64,000 nt of DNA. Origin: RYN-230 sp963720645. GTDB lineage: Bacteria; Actinomycetota; Actinomycetes; Streptosporangiales; Streptosporangiaceae. Position 1 is the stretch's first letter; each line of letters starts with the position of its first letter. The position numbers and the translations under genes are program-made. Below are positions 35,456 to 45,136 of this stretch, piece by piece. The DNA lies in contig CAVRFX010000016.1 in assembly GCA_963720645.1 (NCBI GenBank), positions 434,001 through 498,000 of the forward strand. Reading direction: 5' to 3'. Below the pieces are notes generated by a model. The model was not told where the DNA came from. It searched no databases and worked only from the letters and a program-made list of their open reading frames with translations.

Positions 35456-37351
35456 ATGGCGCGCTACCCGAATATCAGCGACCACGGGCTGATCGGTGAC
35501 CTGCAGACCGCGGCGCTGGTCAGCACGGACGGCACCGTGGACTGGTTCTGCTGCCCGCGGTTCGATTCGCCGAGCGTGTTCGGGTCGCTGCTGGACGCCG
35601 ACAAGGGCGGGTATTTCCGGGTCGCCCCGGACCGGGACGACTACATCAGCCGGCAGCTCTACTTCCCCGACACCGCGATCCTGATCACCCGGTTCATGAC
35701 CCCCGACGGAGTCGGCGAGGTCACCGACTTCATGCCGGTCACCGGCAACCGGGCGACCGGCCGGCACCGGCTGGTCCGGCTGATGCGGGTGGTCCGCGGG
35801 TCGATGCGGTTCGTGGTCGACATCAAGCCGCGATTCGACTACGGCCGCCAGGAGCACCACCTGGAGGTCACCGAGGAAGGGGCGATCTTCCACACCGGCG
35901 ACCTGGAACTGACCCTGCACTCGGTCGGTGCTCCCGGCACGTCCCTGCGCGAGCTCGGCGCGGAGAGCGAACGCATCGGCGACGACCTGCGGATCCGGCG
36001 CACCCTGAAGGAGGGCGAGGCCGCGGGCATGGTGCTGGAGTCCGCGGGCGGCCGCCCGCGGCGGCTGCCGGATGGTGAGCTGGAGCGCCTGTCCGGCGAG
36101 ACCGCCGAGTTCTGGCGGGCCTGGCTGCGGAAGTCCACCTACACCGGGCGCTGGCGGGAGATGGTGACCCGCTCGGCGATGACCCTCAAGCTGATGACCT
36201 ACGCCCCGTCGGGGGCGCTGGTCGCCGCCCCCACCACCGGGCTGCCGGAACAGGCGGGCGGGGAGCGCAACTGGGACTACCGCTACACCTGGATCAGGGA
36301 CGCGTCGTTCTCGGTGCACGCGCTGCTCGGGCTGGGCTACGCGGAGGAGGCGGCCGCCTTCGGCGTCTGGGTGCGGGACCGGCTGGTCGAGCACAAGAGC
36401 AGCAACGGCGACTGCCCGCTGAAGATCATGTACCGGGTGGACGGGTCCTCGGACCTGACCGAGGAGACCCTGGACCACTGGGAGGGCTGGCGGGGCTCGC
36501 GCCCGGTCCGGATCGGCAACGACGCGTCCGGCCAGCTCCAGCTGGACATCTTCGGCGAGGCCATGGACGCTTTCGCCCAGGCTGACGCGCAGGGGCTGCA
36601 GCCGGCGCACGTGGGCTGGCTGGCGGTGGTGAACATGATGGACTGGCTCTGCGAGCACTGGGACCAGCCCGAGGAAGGCATCTGGGAGACGCGCGGCGGG
36701 CGCAAGGACTTCACCTACGGGCGGTTCCAGTGCTGGGTCGCGCTGGACCGGGCGATCCGGCTCGCCGAGCACCGTGGCCGGCCCGCGGACATCATGCGCT
36801 GGCGGTCCGAGCGGGACCGTATCTACCGGCAGGTCATGGAACGCGGCTGGAACCCGACGGAACGCGCCTTCGTCCAGCATTACGGCAGCGAGGTGCTGGA
36901 CTCCTCGCTGCTGCTCATGCCGCTGATGGGGTTCGTGTCGCCGTTCGACCCGATGTGGCTGGACACGCTGGAGGCCATGGACGGGAAGCTGGTCTCGGAC
37001 AGCCTGGTGTACCGCTATGACCCGGCCGCGTCACCCGACGGGCTGCGCGGCCGCGAGGGCACCTTCTCCCTGTGCACGTTCCTGTACGTGGACGCGCTGG
37101 CCCGCTCGGGGCGGCTGGAAGACGCCGCGCTGACCTTCCAGAAGATGCACACCTACGCCAACCACCTCGGGCTGTACTCCGAGGAGATCGGCCTGACCGG
37201 CGAGCAGCTCGGCAACTTCCCGCAGGCGTTCAGCCACCTGTCCCTGATCAACGCGGCCATCAACCTCGACTACCAGCTGGATCACGGGATAGGGGATGTG
37301 CAGCCGATGCTGGCCAGGGTCCGCCGGGCCCCGGCCACCGGCTACCGCTGA
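35456..37351 (+). CDS. glycoside hydrolase family 15 protein (second copy)
   Basis: A 631-residue protein: the same N-terminal unit as the copy at 19968 (HGLIGDLQTAALVSTDGTVD), RNWDYRYTWIRDA near residue 270, EEGIWETRGGRKDFTYGR with the catalytic-type Glu near 408, and FVQHYGSEVLDSSLLLMPLM. AGGAGGGGG lies upstream of the ATG at 35456. Cytoplasmic. Members of this branch act on trehalose or short alpha-glucans. A strong hairpin follows the stop. Confidence 0.9.
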   Translation: MARYPNISDHGLIGDLQTAALVSTDGTVDWFCCPRFDSPSVFGSLLDADKGGYFRVAPDRDDYISRQLYFPDTAILITRFMTPDGVGEVTDFMPVTGNRATGRHRLVRLMRVVRGSMRFVVDIKPRFDYGRQEHHLEVTEEGAIFHTGDLELTLHSVGAPGTSLRELGAESERIGDDLRIRRTLKEGEAAGMVLESAGGRPRRLPDGELERLSGETAEFWRAWLRKSTYTGRWREMVTRSAMTLKLMTYAPSGALVAAPTTGLPEQAGGERNWDYRYTWIRDASFSVHALLGLGYAEEAAAFGVWVRDRLVEHKSSNGDCPLKIMYRVDGSSDLTEETLDHWEGWRGSRPVRIGNDASGQLQLDIFGEAMDAFAQADAQGLQPAHVGWLAVVNMMDWLCEHWDQPEEGIWETRGGRKDFTYGRFQCWVALDRAIRLAEHRGRPADIMRWRSERDRIYRQVMERGWNPTERAFVQHYGSEVLDSSLLLMPLMGFVSPFDPMWLDTLEAMDGKLVSDSLVYRYDPAASPDGLRGREGTFSLCTFLYVDALARSGRLEDAALTFQKMHTYANHLGLYSEEIGLTGEQLGNFPQAFSHLSLINAAINLDYQLDHGIGDVQPMLARVRRAPATGYR

Positions 37352-37396
37352 GTCCCTCACCCGGCCCATCGGCCCGGCTCATCCGGCGCGGAACCG

Positions 37397-37423
37397 CGGC
37401 CTCACCCGTTTCGGGTGAGGCCG
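37397..37423 (+). terminator. 12-bp hairpin terminator after the second GH15 gene
   Basis: GGCCTCACCCG and CGGGTGAGGCC pair around a TTT loop, with one more C-G pair outside and a T-containing tail. It lies 46 bp after the stop codon. Confidence 0.7.
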
Positions 37424-37593
37424 TTGTTCCGGTCTGCCCCAATCATGGGTTTCCGGGAGCCGGAAGGCGGCGCGGTTGATACCAGCCGGCCCCGGGTATG
37501 ACCGCCAAAGGCGTCTGACCTGCGCATTCACCCCAAGGGATGAGGATGACCGGCGAGGGTGCCGCAGGTGCTGGGGTCTCGGGGGGGAATTCC

Positions 37594-40500
37594 ATGACAA
37601 GCACCATGAATGGCGCGGAGCCGTCGCACGTGCCCATCAGGGCCGCTGAGCGGGCGGGTGATGCGCCGGTGCCTGTGCCGGTAGCGGTGCAGGCGGGTGA
37701 TGCGCCCGTACCGGTGGGTGATGCGCCGGTGCGGGGCAGCGGGCCGGCTGGTGCGACGGCGCGGGTGCGGGCCGGTGATGCGCCGGTGCGCGCGGGTAAC
37801 GCGGTGACGCGCGGGGCCGCGGCAGGCGCCCGGGAACGCGGCGGGCCGGTGCGGGCCCACGCCGGTGCCGAGGCTCTGCAGCCGGGCCAGCAGCGCCCGC
37901 GGTTCCTCGAGGGCAAGCTCCAGATCCCCGAGCCGCACTTCCCGGTGCTGCGCCGGCGGCGGATCAGCGGCCTGCTCGACCAGGCCTCCCGCAACCGGGT
38001 GACGCTGGTGTCCGGGCCCGCCGGGCCGGCAAGACCATGGCCTGCGCCACCTGGGCCGCCGCCCCGGCTCAGGCCCGCCGGGTGGTCTGGCTCAGCCTGG
38101 ACGCCGAGGACCAGCAGGCCTGGTTCTGGGCCTACGTGTGCGCCGGGCTGGCCCGGCTCCGGTCCATCCCCGCCGAGTCAGTGCGGTCCCTGGAGGACGC
38201 GTCCCCGGACGGTTTCCCGCTGCGGCTGGTCGAGGCGGCGCAGACCTTCACCGAGCCGGTCATCCTCGTCCTGGATGACATCCACGAGCTCACCGACACC
38301 GCGGTGCTGGGCGGGATCGACCTGCTGATCCGGCACGCCCCGGCCACGCTGCGGCTGGTCCTGTCCGCGCGGCAGCCGCCCGCGCTGCAGCTGGCCCGGC
38401 TGCGCGTGTCCGGCGAGCTGGCCGACATCGGCGCCCACGATCTGGCCTGCACCAGCGAGGAAGCCGACGCCTACTTCTCCATGCTGGGCCTGGACGCCGA
38501 CCCCGCCGCGCGCGACGCGCTGCTGCGCCGCACCCAGGGCTGGATGGCCGGCCTGCGGCTGGCCGCGATGCGGGCGCGGTCCGACCCGGAGCCCGGCGCG
38601 ACCATCACCGACCTGGCCGGCGACGAGCCGATCGTGACGGACTACCTGTGGGATGAGGTGCTCGTCAAGCAGGCCCCGGCCACCCGCATGTTCCTGCTCC
38701 GGACCTGCATCGCGACCCAGGTGACCGGTGATCTGGCCGACGCGCTGACCGGGCAGTCCGGCAGCGCGCGGACGCTGGACCGGCTCAGCCGGGAGAACAG
38801 CTTCGTGGACGTGGTCGACCGCGAGCACGGCGAGTACGCCTACCATCCGCTGCTCCGCCAGGTCCTCATCGCCGAGCTGCACCGGGAGATCCCGCACGAG
38901 ATCCCGGTGCTGCTCCGCCGGGCGGCCCGCTGGTACGCGGGCCACGACCAGCCGATCGCCTCGGTCCGCTGCGCGGCCGAGGCCCAGGACTGGGACTACG
39001 CGGCGCAGACCCTGGCCGAGGCCGGGGCCGGGGTGGCCAGCCCCGGATCCACCGCGGACCTGGAGAGCGTGCTGTCCCTGTTCCCCGCCGACCGGTCCGC
39101 CGACGACCCCGCGGTCGCCGCGGCCTGGGCCGCCGCCCGGCTCTGGGACGGCGACCGCGACGGAGCGGCCGCGTACCTGGACAGCGGGGAACGGGCGCTG
39201 CGCCGCGCGGTCCCCGCCATGCAGCGGATCATGGAGCCGACCCTGGCCGCGCTGCGGGTCATGCTGGCCGGCGGCCGGGCCGATCCCGACCCGGCCCTGC
39301 TGGCCGGGGCCCGCTCGCTGGCCGAGCGGGCCGAGGCGGCCGCGGGCACCCAGCCCGAGCACCGCGCGGTGGGCCTGCTGTGGTTCGCGGTCGGGGTGGC
39401 CCGGCTGCGCCGCTGGGAGATCCAGCAGGCCCGGCACGCGCTGCGGCACGCCGACCGGCAGCTCGCCGCGGGCAACCTGACCGGGCTCCAGGCCCGGGCC
39501 CGGGCCTGGCGGGCGCTGGCCGAGGCCTGGTACGGCGACCTTACCGCCGCCCGCCGGTCCGCCGATGACGTGCTAGCCGGGCGGGGTGCGGCGGACTCGG
39601 GCCTGGCCGAGGCCCGCGCGGAGCTGGGCGCCTGGGGGGCCGGCTGGACCCCGGCCACCGGGCGGGCCGGATCGGGGCTGGCGGGATCCGGAGCGGCGGG
39701 AGGCCCCGGGGCCGGCGCCGATGCGGCGGGTGCGCTGGGCGCCGACGGGACCGGCAGGGCCCAGGCCGCCGAGCTCGCCGCCCTGGCCCAGGCGCTGGTC
39801 AGCCTGCGCCGGGACGACCTGTCCACGGCTCAGCGGTTGCTGGAGCGCATCGACGCCCAGCTGACCGGCCAGTTTCCCGGGGAACCGTCGGTGAGCGCGG
39901 TCGCGGGCCTGATCCGGGCCCGGGTCCTGCTCGCGGACGGCGACGCCACCGCGGCCACCGCGCTGCTGGCCAGGCTGCGCGAGACGTGGGGACCTGCCCA
40001 CCCGGCCCTCGCCGACGTGCTGACCATCGCCGAGGGCGAGGTGGCGCTGCGGGTCGGCAGCAGCGGCCGGGCCCGCGCGGTCCTGCTCCTCGTGGAAGAG
40101 GGCGAGGATTTCGACCGGGCCGACGGGCGGCTGCTGCGCGGCGGCCTGCTGATCGCCGAGGGCGACTTCAAGACCGCGCTGGAGGCGGTGGAGCCGTGCC
40201 GCGACGGCGCGGCTGACGGGGTGACGCTGCAGGAGCGGATCTCCGGGCTGCTGATCGCCGCCGTGGCGCAGCGCCGCCTCGGGTCCACCGACGAGGCCGC
40301 GGGCCTGCTGGAGCAGGCGCTGGCGCTGGCCGAGCCGGACGGGGCGTACCGGGCCTTCCTGGACGGGGGAGCCGCGGTCCGCTCGGCCATGACCGTGCTG
40401 ATCCCGCCGACCAGCCGTCACGCCGGCTTCGCCGGGCGCATCCTGGAGCGTTTCGACGCCCAGGCGTCCCGGCCTGCCGGGACGGCGGACGCGGTGAGCG

Positions 40501-40691
40501 TGCCGCTCACCGACAGCGAGCGGGCCGTGCTCCGCTTCCTCCCGTCGCACATGACCAACGAGGAGATCTCCCAGGCCCTGTTCCTGTCCATCAACACGGT
40601 CAAGACGCACCTGCGCTCCGCGTACCGGAAGCTGGGGGTCAGCTCCCGCCGCGAGGCCATCGCCCGGGGACGCCGGCTGGGGCTCCTGTAA
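37594..40691 (+). CDS. LuxR-family regulator, MalT/LAL type (one frame break as sequenced)
   Basis: A large regulator: an N-terminal low-complexity region with GDAPVPV/GDAPVR repeats, the STAND ATPase start RFLEGKLQIPEPHFPVLRRR, a Walker A GPAGAGKT only after restoring one G near 38030, Walker B VILVLDDIHEL, a long helical TPR-like middle, and a C-terminal LuxR helix-turn-helix (LTDSERAVLRFLPSHMTNEE then ISQALFLSINTVKTHLRSAY). Such proteins switch on target genes when an inducer binds. GGGGGGG precedes 37594; ATG 37540 is an alternative start. The GH15 upstream is a possible target. Confidence 0.85.
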
Positions 40692-40721
40692 CCCGTGCCG
40701 CTGTCACCGGTGCCGCGCCCT

Positions 40722-40761
40722 GCCTGCGCCCGTCCCGCCGCCGCCCGCGGCGGGCGCAGGC
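40722..40761. terminator. 11-bp hairpin between convergent regulator and HdeD-like genes
   Basis: GCCTGCGCCCG (40722-40732) pairs with CGGGCGCAGGC (40751-40761). It lies between two convergent genes and could terminate both. Confidence 0.55.
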
Positions 40762-40827
40762 TCAGCGTCCTCCCGCGAACCATGCCGATGCCGCGAACGG
40801 TTCGTTAGATGAACGAAGTCGCCGGGC

Positions 40828-41516
40828 TTACGGGAGGGCCGCCTGGGCTGCCTTGGCGACGTGGCGGACCTGGAAGGCCATCACGGCGAGCATGATCCCG
40901 TAAGCCAGCAGCCAGATGCCCATCACCCAGAGCAGGATCGTCAGCGAGATCGTGGGCCAGAACATCACGATCAGGCCGGCGGCCAGGCTCAGCACGCCGG
41001 TGAACGCGCGCAGCCCGCGGCCGGTACCGGGCCCGGAGGTGGCCGCCACGCTCAGGTCCACGATCCCGTGCAGGGTCCAGAACACCCCGACGATGAACGC
41101 CAGCAGGACCACGGTCACGTCGATGTGCCGCAGGCAGTAGAACCCCGCCAGCGCGGCCAGCAGGCCGATGAGCACGTAAGCCGCCCGCGTGCCCCCGCTG
41201 AGGCCGTGCGCCGCGAGCCCGTGCACCAGCCGGAACAGGCCGCTGACCAGCAGCGCCGCGCCGAGCAGCGCGGCCACCACGACGACCGTCGCCTGGGGCC
41301 ACACCAGCAGGATCAGCCCGACCGCGAACGTCACCACCGCGACGAGCAACATCAGCTGCCAGGCCGATGTCCAGGCCAGGGCCGTCTCCCGCTGATCAAA
41401 GCCTGCGCCCGACGATCCTGCGCTGGCGTCGGTACCGTACGGCGCCGCCCCGTCGTCGAGGGCCGGCCCCGATGCCGGGCGGTACGACCCGGCTGCCCCG
41501 ATTGCTGAGCTGCCAT
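40828..41516 (-). CDS. HdeD/DUF308 family membrane protein (one frame break as sequenced)
   Basis: Six hydrophobic helices in three pairs, with HdeD-type sequence TVVVVAALLGAALLVSGLFR, GFYCLRHIDVTVVLLAFIVG, FWTLHGIVDLSVA and MFWPTISLTILLWVMGIWL. Adding one G in the GGGG run near 41498 joins the ATG at 41516 (AGGAGG upstream) to the rest, giving about 229 residues with a Gly/Ala-rich start. HdeD proteins are linked to acid resistance in enterobacteria; in actinomycetes the role is unknown. It is divergent from tig. Confidence 0.8.
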
Positions 41517-41820
41517 AGCGCCTCCTAGGGTTCCGCGGAACTCCGCGCCACTGCCGCTATCAGCGTGCGCACGACCGGCCCGGGCGGCACCACCCGTGCC
41601 GGGTGAAGCAGGGTGAAAGACGGCACGGCGGGCATGCGGCCGGTCGAGTGGGCCCAGCGCTCCTCGCTTGGGCCACTAGACTGAACGCCCGTGGCCGTCA
41701 GCGGCTGCGCTGGGTCGCGCGTAATCGCGTACGAGGCGCGGCGGGAGCGGCCAGGCAGGGGACTTCAGGGCGCAGCAGCGCAGCACATACCGAGCGCACG
41801 GATCAGGGAGTGACGGCGAC
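41517..41820. other. divergent intergenic region between HdeD-like gene and tig
   Basis: About 300 bp without a gene. A -10-like TAGACT lies at 41677-41682 in the tig direction, without a clear -35 box, implying a leader of about 130 nt. Nothing else is recognised. Confidence 0.35.
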
Positions 41821-43401
41821 GTGAAGACCGACGTCGAGGAGCTTGGCCCGACGAGGGTGAAGCTGACCATCGAAGTTCCGTTCGAGGAGCTGAAGGGCAG
41901 CCTCGACAAGGCCTACCGCGAGGTCGCCCGGCAGGTACGGGTGCCCGGCTTCCGGCCGGGCCGGGTGCCGCCGCGCATCATCGACCAGCGGTTCGGCCGC
42001 GGGATGGTGCTGGAGCAGGCGGTCAATGAGGCGGTGCCCCAGCTCTACGGCCAGGCTCTGCAGGACAACGACGTGTTCGCGCTCGGCCAGCCGGACCTCG
42101 AGATCACCAAGCTCGAGGACGGCGAGGAACTGGCCTTCACGGCCGAGGTGGACGTCCGGCCCCGGTTCGAGATCCCCGACCTGCACGGGCTGCCGGTGAC
42201 CGTGGACACCGCGGTGGTCACCCCGGACGAGGTCGAGGAGTACATCGGCGGCCTCCGGGAGCGGTTCGCGTCGCTGCGCGGCGTTGACCGGCCGGTCGAG
42301 GACGGTGACTACACCTCGATCGACCTGTCCGCCTCGGTGAACAGCGAGCCGGTCGAGGATGCCCAGGTCAGTGGCTACTCCTACCAGGTCGGCAGCGGCT
42401 CGCTGCTGGACGGCCTGGACGAGGCGCTGACCGGGATGTCGGGCGGCGAGTCCAAGACCTTCAGCGCCGAGCTGGTCGGCGGGGAGCACGGCGGCGAGCA
42501 GGCCGACGTGACCGTGACCGTGCACAGCGTCAAGGTCAAGGAACTTCCCGAGCTGGACGACGAGTTCGCCCAGTCGGCGAGCGAGTACGACACGCTCGGC
42601 GAGTTCCGCGCCGGGACCCGCGCCCAGCTGGAGACCATGAAGCGGATGCAGCAGGTCGGCCAGGCCCGGGAACGCGCGCTCGACGCGGTGCTCGGCAAGA
42701 TCGAGATCCCGCTGCCGGACAGCATGGTCAGCAGCGAGGCCCAGATGCGGCACGAGTCGCTCGACGAGCAGCTGGAACGGTCCGGCACCAGCATGGACGA
42801 CTACCTGGCCTCGTCCGGCCAGAGCGCCGAGCAGCTCGAGTCCGACATTACCGACAGCGCACGGCGCTCGGTCAAGGCCGGGTTCGTGCTGGACCAGCTG
42901 GCCCGGCAGGAAGAGCTCAACATCGAGCAGGACGAGCTGAACTCGTTCGTGATCGAGCAGGCCTACCGGATGGGCGTGCAGCCCGACCGGCTGGCCCAGG
43001 AACTGGCCGACCGGGGGCAGATCGGCTCGGTCATCACCGAGGTGCTGCGGGGCAAGGCGCTCACGCTCATCACCGAGCGCGCGACCGTGACGGACGAGGC
43101 CGGCCAGCCGGTGGACATCGAAGCGGCGATGCGCCCGGACCAGGCTGGGGAGGCGGACGCCAGCGCGGAGGCGGCCGAGGCTGCCCCGGCTGAGCCCGAT
43201 GCCCCCGAGGCTGCTGCTCCCGGGGCCGGTGCCGCTGAGGCCGGTGCTCCTGAGGCCGGTGCTCCCGAGGCGGGGGCCAAGAAGGGGGCCAGGAAGGAGT
43301 CCGGCACCGCGAAGGCCGCCGCCGCGGACGACGGGGCGGCGGAGGACGGCCCGGCGCAGGACAGCCCGGCGGAGGCCGAGACGGGTGGCGCCACCGCGTG
43401 A
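41821..43401 (+). CDS. tig: trigger factor
   Basis: Ribosome-bound folding chaperone, 526 residues. The N-terminal ribosome-binding loop GFRPGRVPPRIID is at residues 43-55. A FKBP-like domain follows (GDYTSIDLSASVNSEPVEDA, VGGEHGGEQADVTVTVHSVK), then the helical chaperone arms. From about residue 435 a tail rich in Ala, Glu and Asp (AAEAGAPEAGAPEAGAKKG and so on) is added, about 90 residues beyond the usual end. It starts with GTG and precedes clpP1, the standard actinobacterial order. Confidence 0.95.
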   Translation: MKTDVEELGPTRVKLTIEVPFEELKGSLDKAYREVARQVRVPGFRPGRVPPRIIDQRFGRGMVLEQAVNEAVPQLYGQALQDNDVFALGQPDLEITKLEDGEELAFTAEVDVRPRFEIPDLHGLPVTVDTAVVTPDEVEEYIGGLRERFASLRGVDRPVEDGDYTSIDLSASVNSEPVEDAQVSGYSYQVGSGSLLDGLDEALTGMSGGESKTFSAELVGGEHGGEQADVTVTVHSVKVKELPELDDEFAQSASEYDTLGEFRAGTRAQLETMKRMQQVGQARERALDAVLGKIEIPLPDSMVSSEAQMRHESLDEQLERSGTSMDDYLASSGQSAEQLESDITDSARRSVKAGFVLDQLARQEELNIEQDELNSFVIEQAYRMGVQPDRLAQELADRGQIGSVITEVLRGKALTLITERATVTDEAGQPVDIEAAMRPDQAGEADASAEAAEAAPAEPDAPEAAAPGAGAAEAGAPEAGAPEAGAKKGARKESGTAKAAAADDGAAEDGPAQDSPAEAETGGATA

Positions 43402-43438
43402 CGCGGCTCGCGATGGTGGCTGGCCAGGGCCTGTCCGC

Positions 43439-43460
43439 GGGTCGCGGCCGGCCGCGGCCC
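43439..43460 (+). terminator. hairpin after tig
   Basis: GGGTCGCGGCC and GGCCGCGGCCC pair over 11 positions with one G-T wobble and essentially no loop, 37 bp after the tig stop. Confidence 0.45.
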
Positions 43461-43470
43461 GGGCGAGGGC

Positions 43471-43488
43471 CTGCGCCGACAGCGAACA
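43471..43488 (-). promoter_or_regulatory. ClgR-like operator upstream of clpP1
   Basis: On the minus strand the site reads TGTTCGCTGTCGGCGCAG. It fits the actinobacterial ClgR consensus WNNWCGCYNANRGCGWWS at all but two of its defined positions, including both CGCY and RGCG cores. ClgR is the known activator of clpP1P2 in Streptomyces, Corynebacterium and Mycobacterium. It lies 75 bp before the clpP1 start and about 40 bp before a -10-like TATCGT at 43526. Confidence 0.5.
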
Positions 43489-43525
43489 CGGCGTGGGCGC
43501 GGACGATCTGGCCCTGGCCGGGAGT

Positions 43526-43531
43526 TATCGT
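43526..43531 (+). promoter_or_regulatory. candidate -10 element of clpP1
   Basis: TATCGT fits TANNNT and lies 37 bp before the clpP1 start, downstream of the ClgR-like site. No convincing -35 is visible, as expected of an activator-dependent promoter. Confidence 0.35.
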
Positions 43532-43562
43532 CCATGTCAATGACGCAAGAACGTGAGCGGAA

Positions 43563-44210
43563 ATGGAGAGCAGAGTGACGCCTCCGGCCTTCGGGGATCC
43601 GGCAGGGATCCTGGCGCGCACCGCGGAAGCGGCCCCGCCACTGGTTACCGAACAGATATTCAACCGGCTGCTCCGGCACCGGATCATCTTCCTCGGCACG
43701 CAGGTTGACGAGGACATCGCCAACCGGATGTGCGCCGAGATGGTGCTGCTCGCGTCCGAGGACGACAAGCGCGATATCAGCATCTACATCAACTCGCCGG
43801 GCGGTTCCGTCTACGCGGGCCTGGCCATCTACGACGTGATGCAGTACGTGCCGAACGACATCGCCACCTACGCGATGGGCATGGCCGCGTCCATGGGCCA
43901 GTTCCTGCTGTCCGCCGGGACCCCGGGCAAGCGCTACGCGCTGCCGCACGCCAGCGTGCTGATGCACCAGCCGTCCGGTGGCATCGGCGGCACCGCGTCG
44001 GACATCAGGATCCAGGCCGAGCAGATGATCTACATCAAGCGCACCCTGGCCGAGCGCACCGCCTTCCACACCGGGCAGAGCGTCGAGCAGATCGAGAAGG
44101 ACGCTGACCGGGACCGCTGGTTCACCGCGGAGCAGGCCAGGGAGTACGGCTTCGTCGACCACGTGATCCGCAGTGCCCTGGAAGTCCCGTCCGAGGGGCC
44201 GGTCTCATGA
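43563..44210 (+). CDS. clpP1: ATP-dependent Clp protease proteolytic subunit ClpP1
   Basis: A 215-residue serine protease subunit. The Ser is in MGMAASMGQFLL (near residue 110), the His in SVLMHQPSGG (near 133) and the Asp in KDADRDRWF (near 180). DKRDISIYINSPGGSVYAGL forms the substrate cleft. In actinomycetes ClpP1 and ClpP2 form a mixed tetradecamer fed by ClpX or ClpC. Its stop overlaps the clpP2 start by ATGA, so they are translated together. Confidence 0.95.
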   Translation: MESRVTPPAFGDPAGILARTAEAAPPLVTEQIFNRLLRHRIIFLGTQVDEDIANRMCAEMVLLASEDDKRDISIYINSPGGSVYAGLAIYDVMQYVPNDIATYAMGMAASMGQFLLSAGTPGKRYALPHASVLMHQPSGGIGGTASDIRIQAEQMIYIKRTLAERTAFHTGQSVEQIEKDADRDRWFTAEQAREYGFVDHVIRSALEVPSEGPVS

Positions 44211-44935
44211 GTAGCTACGCCGGATCCGCTGGACCCGCCGGGCATGGAGCGGAGGAGCCGCAAGTGAGTACATCCAGCCGCGGGCTGGCCGGGCGGCACC
44301 TGGTGCCGGGGTCGGCGGAATCCCGCTATGTCCTGCCCTCGTTCGTGGAGCGCACGTCGTACGGCGTCAAGGAGATGAACCCGTACAACAAGCTCTTCGA
44401 GGAGCGGATCATCTTCCTCGGCGTGCAGATCGACGACGCGTCGGCCAACGACGTCATCGCCCAGCTGATCGCGCTGGAGTCGCTGGACCCGGACCGGGAC
44501 ATCACCATGTACATCAACTCGCCCGGCGGGTCGGTGACCTCGATGATGGCGATCTACGACACGATGCAGTTCGTCCAGCCCGAGCTGCAGACGGTCTGCA
44601 TCGGCCAGGCGGCCTCGGGGGCGGCGGTGCTGCTCGCCGCGGGCACCGCGGGCAAGCGGCTGGCCCTGCCCAACGCCCGCATCCTGCTGCACCAGCCGGC
44701 CACCGAGGGCGGCTACGGGCAGTCCAGCGACCTGGAGATCCAGGCTCAGGAGATCCTCCGGATGCGGTCGTCCATGGAGCACATCGTGGCCCTGCACACG
44801 GGCCGCTCCGAGGAGCAGGTCCGCCGCGACATCGAGCGGGACAAGTTCTTCACCGCCGAGGAGGCCAAGGAATACGGTCTGGTGGATGAGGTTCTGTCCA
44901 GCCTGAAGCGGCGGACCGAGGTAGGGTCGTCCTAA
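44207..44935 (+). CDS. clpP2: ATP-dependent Clp protease proteolytic subunit ClpP2
   Basis: A 242-residue paralogue of ClpP1. The Ser is in CIGQAASGAAVLLAAG, the His in ARILLHQPATEG and the Asp in RRDIERDKFF. It has about 50 extra N-terminal residues, including a Ser/Gly-rich propeptide-like stretch before YNKLFEERIIFLG. The start overlaps the clpP1 stop. A second possible start (GTG 44264) would trim the leader. Confidence 0.95.
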   Translation: MSSYAGSAGPAGHGAEEPQVSTSSRGLAGRHLVPGSAESRYVLPSFVERTSYGVKEMNPYNKLFEERIIFLGVQIDDASANDVIAQLIALESLDPDRDITMYINSPGGSVTSMMAIYDTMQFVQPELQTVCIGQAASGAAVLLAAGTAGKRLALPNARILLHQPATEGGYGQSSDLEIQAQEILRMRSSMEHIVALHTGRSEEQVRRDIERDKFFTAEEAKEYGLVDEVLSSLKRRTEVGSS

Positions 44936-45136
44936 CCAGGGGGATTCGTCCTCCGCGGTGGAAGGCTCCGGTTCCCAGCTCTCGCGGCGGGGGCCCCGGA
45001 GGCGGTACCGTCAGAACTGGAAGGTCGGCCCGCGGATCCGAGCGGTCCGCAGGTACTGACGAGCGTGGTGGCACGGCGGAACGCCGCCGTCAGCCCCGAG
45101 GCTGGGGCGGACGGCCCCAGGTAAAGGAGTAGCTGG

